From Bradyrhizobium sp. AS23.2 (lineage in GTDB: Bacteria > Pseudomonadota > Alphaproteobacteria > Rhizobiales > Xanthobacteraceae): 62,556 bases of DNA. The position numbers and the translations under genes are program-made. This document shows positions 61,851 through 62,556 of the stretch, one piece after another; position 1 is the stretch's first letter, and each line of letters starts with the position of its first letter. The notes under the pieces are model-generated. The model was not told the origin of the DNA and did no database searches. It saw only the letters and a list, made by a program, of their open reading frames with translations. The stretch covers positions 1-62,556 of the forward strand of contig NZ_LGHM01000110.1 of assembly GCF_001908185.1 (NCBI RefSeq). Reading direction: 5' to 3'.

Positions 61851-62465
61851 ATGACCGTACGCCTGCATCGCGGCGACCTGCCCGACCTGTCCCGCTATAC
61901 CGGAGCGGTGGCGATTGATACCGAGACCATGGGGTTGAACCCGCACCGCGACCGGCTCTGCGTGGTGCAGCTCTCGCCCGGCGACGGCAGCGCCGACGTG
62001 GTGCAGATCCCCAAGGGTCACACCGACGCGCCCAACCTGAAAGCCCTGCTCGCCAATCCTGCGATCACAAAGATCTTCCACTTTGCGCGGTTCGACATCG
62101 CGGTGCTGTACCAGACCTTCGGCGTGATGACCGGGCCGATCTACTGCACCAAGATCGCCTCGCGCCTGACGCGCACCTATACCGACCGCCATGGCCTCAA
62201 GGACCTCGTGCGCGAGGTGCTCAATATCGACCTCTCCAAGCAGCAGCAGTCGAGCGACTGGGGTTCCGACAGCCTGACCGAGCCGCAGCTTGCCTACGCT
62301 GCCTCCGATGTGCTGCATCTGCATGCCCTTAGGGAGCGGCTTGACGCCATGTTGGTTCGGGAAGGCCGGACCGCCCTGGCGCAGGCCTGTTTCGACTTCC
62401 TGCCGACCCGCGCCCTGCTCGATCTCCAGGGCTGGGGGGAGGAGGACATTTTCGCGCATTCCTAG
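61851..62465 (+). CDS. Ribonuclease D-like 3'-5' exonuclease
   Basis: A 204-residue DEDDy-family nuclease consisting of the exonuclease domain only, without the HRDC domain of E. coli RNase D. Motif I is AIDTETMGLNPHRDRL, motif II FHFARFDIAVLY, and motif III LAYAASDVLHLHAL. Such short forms are common in rhizobia. It would trim tRNA or other small RNA 3' ends. Confidence 0.93.
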   Translation: MTVRLHRGDLPDLSRYTGAVAIDTETMGLNPHRDRLCVVQLSPGDGSADVVQIPKGHTDAPNLKALLANPAITKIFHFARFDIAVLYQTFGVMTGPIYCTKIASRLTRTYTDRHGLKDLVREVLNIDLSKQQQSSDWGSDSLTEPQLAYAASDVLHLHALRERLDAMLVREGRTALAQACFDFLPTRALLDLQGWGEEDIFAHS

Positions 62466-62543
62466 AGCATGATCCGGACCCGAAGGGCCGCGTTAGCGCA
62501 AAGTGTGCAGCGGTTTTCCGAAAAGATCATGCTCAAACAATAA
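62463..62543. repeat. Palindromic repeat (GAGCATGATCCGGACCC type) at the right edge
   Basis: Nearly identical over its length to 30795-30872; GAGCATGATC pairs with GATCATGCTC. It begins at the stop of the RNase D-like gene. Confidence 0.88.
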
Positions 62544-62556
62544 CCTACACCGCCTC

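Overview
The window looks like a chromosomal segment of a Bradyrhizobium-type alphaproteobacterium. The evidence is high G+C, PmtA directly after dnaKJ, a gshB-yraN-rsmI group, Tad/Cpa pilus genes with rhizobial features, a chromosomal DprE1/DprE2/UbiA set, and the many long palindromic intergenic repeats common in that genus. The organism is an inference from gene content; no rRNA is present.

Positions 1 to about 6215 are foreign. They hold a large serine recombinase (open at the left edge), a small HTH protein, degraded small genes, a winged-helix protein, a family A DNA polymerase and two unknown genes on the minus strand. The right end falls inside comM (yifB), whose 5' half survives at 6206-6853 and stops just before its expected Walker A motif. 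The polymerase needs a frame change at a run of nine A followed by a strong hairpin to gain its first exonuclease motif. This element is the most unusual part of the window.

From 6.2 to 31.5 kb the chromosome is housekeeping: a PilZ protein; Tad pilus assembly (tadD, then cpaB-cpaC-cpaD-cpaE on the minus strand); gshB, yraN, rsmI; a penicillin-binding protein activator; rph-rdgB-hemW; the heat-shock group hrcA-grpE and dnaK-dnaJ, split by an exported nicotinamidase and a frameshifted secreted protein; then pmtA, an FMN reductase, pyrF, dapB and gpmA. From 31.6 to 42 kb lie DNA repair genes (ada-like, nth), membrane proteins, nikR, a copper-type P-ATPase divergent from csoR with an operator-like palindrome between them, a YiiX-like hydrolase, an amine oxidase and a TauE exporter.

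From 42 to 52.8 kb are pheS-pheT, rplT, rpmI and infC (with an ATT start), small secreted proteins, an alpha/beta hydrolase, an NTF2-like protein, a thioesterase, queG and a GST. From 52.9 kb to the end, uppP, dprE1 and dprE2 are followed by an NDUFA9-like gene, tRNA-Leu(CAG), a small islet (NTF2-like gene plus WYL regulator with palindromic operators), an MFS transporter, a UbiA-type polyprenyl-phosphate phosphoribosyltransferase homologue with a C-terminal frameshift, and an RNase D-like exonuclease. UppP, UbiA, DprE1 and DprE2 together would suffice, by analogy with mycobacteria, to make a polyprenyl-phosphate arabinose donor.

About twenty intergenic palindromic repeats are scattered over 12.9-62.5 kb, and none was found in the 1-6215 element. 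Four apparent frameshifts (A9 in the polymerase, a short A run in a Cys/His protein, G8 in a secreted protein, and one in ubiA) should be checked against raw reads before biological meaning is assigned.
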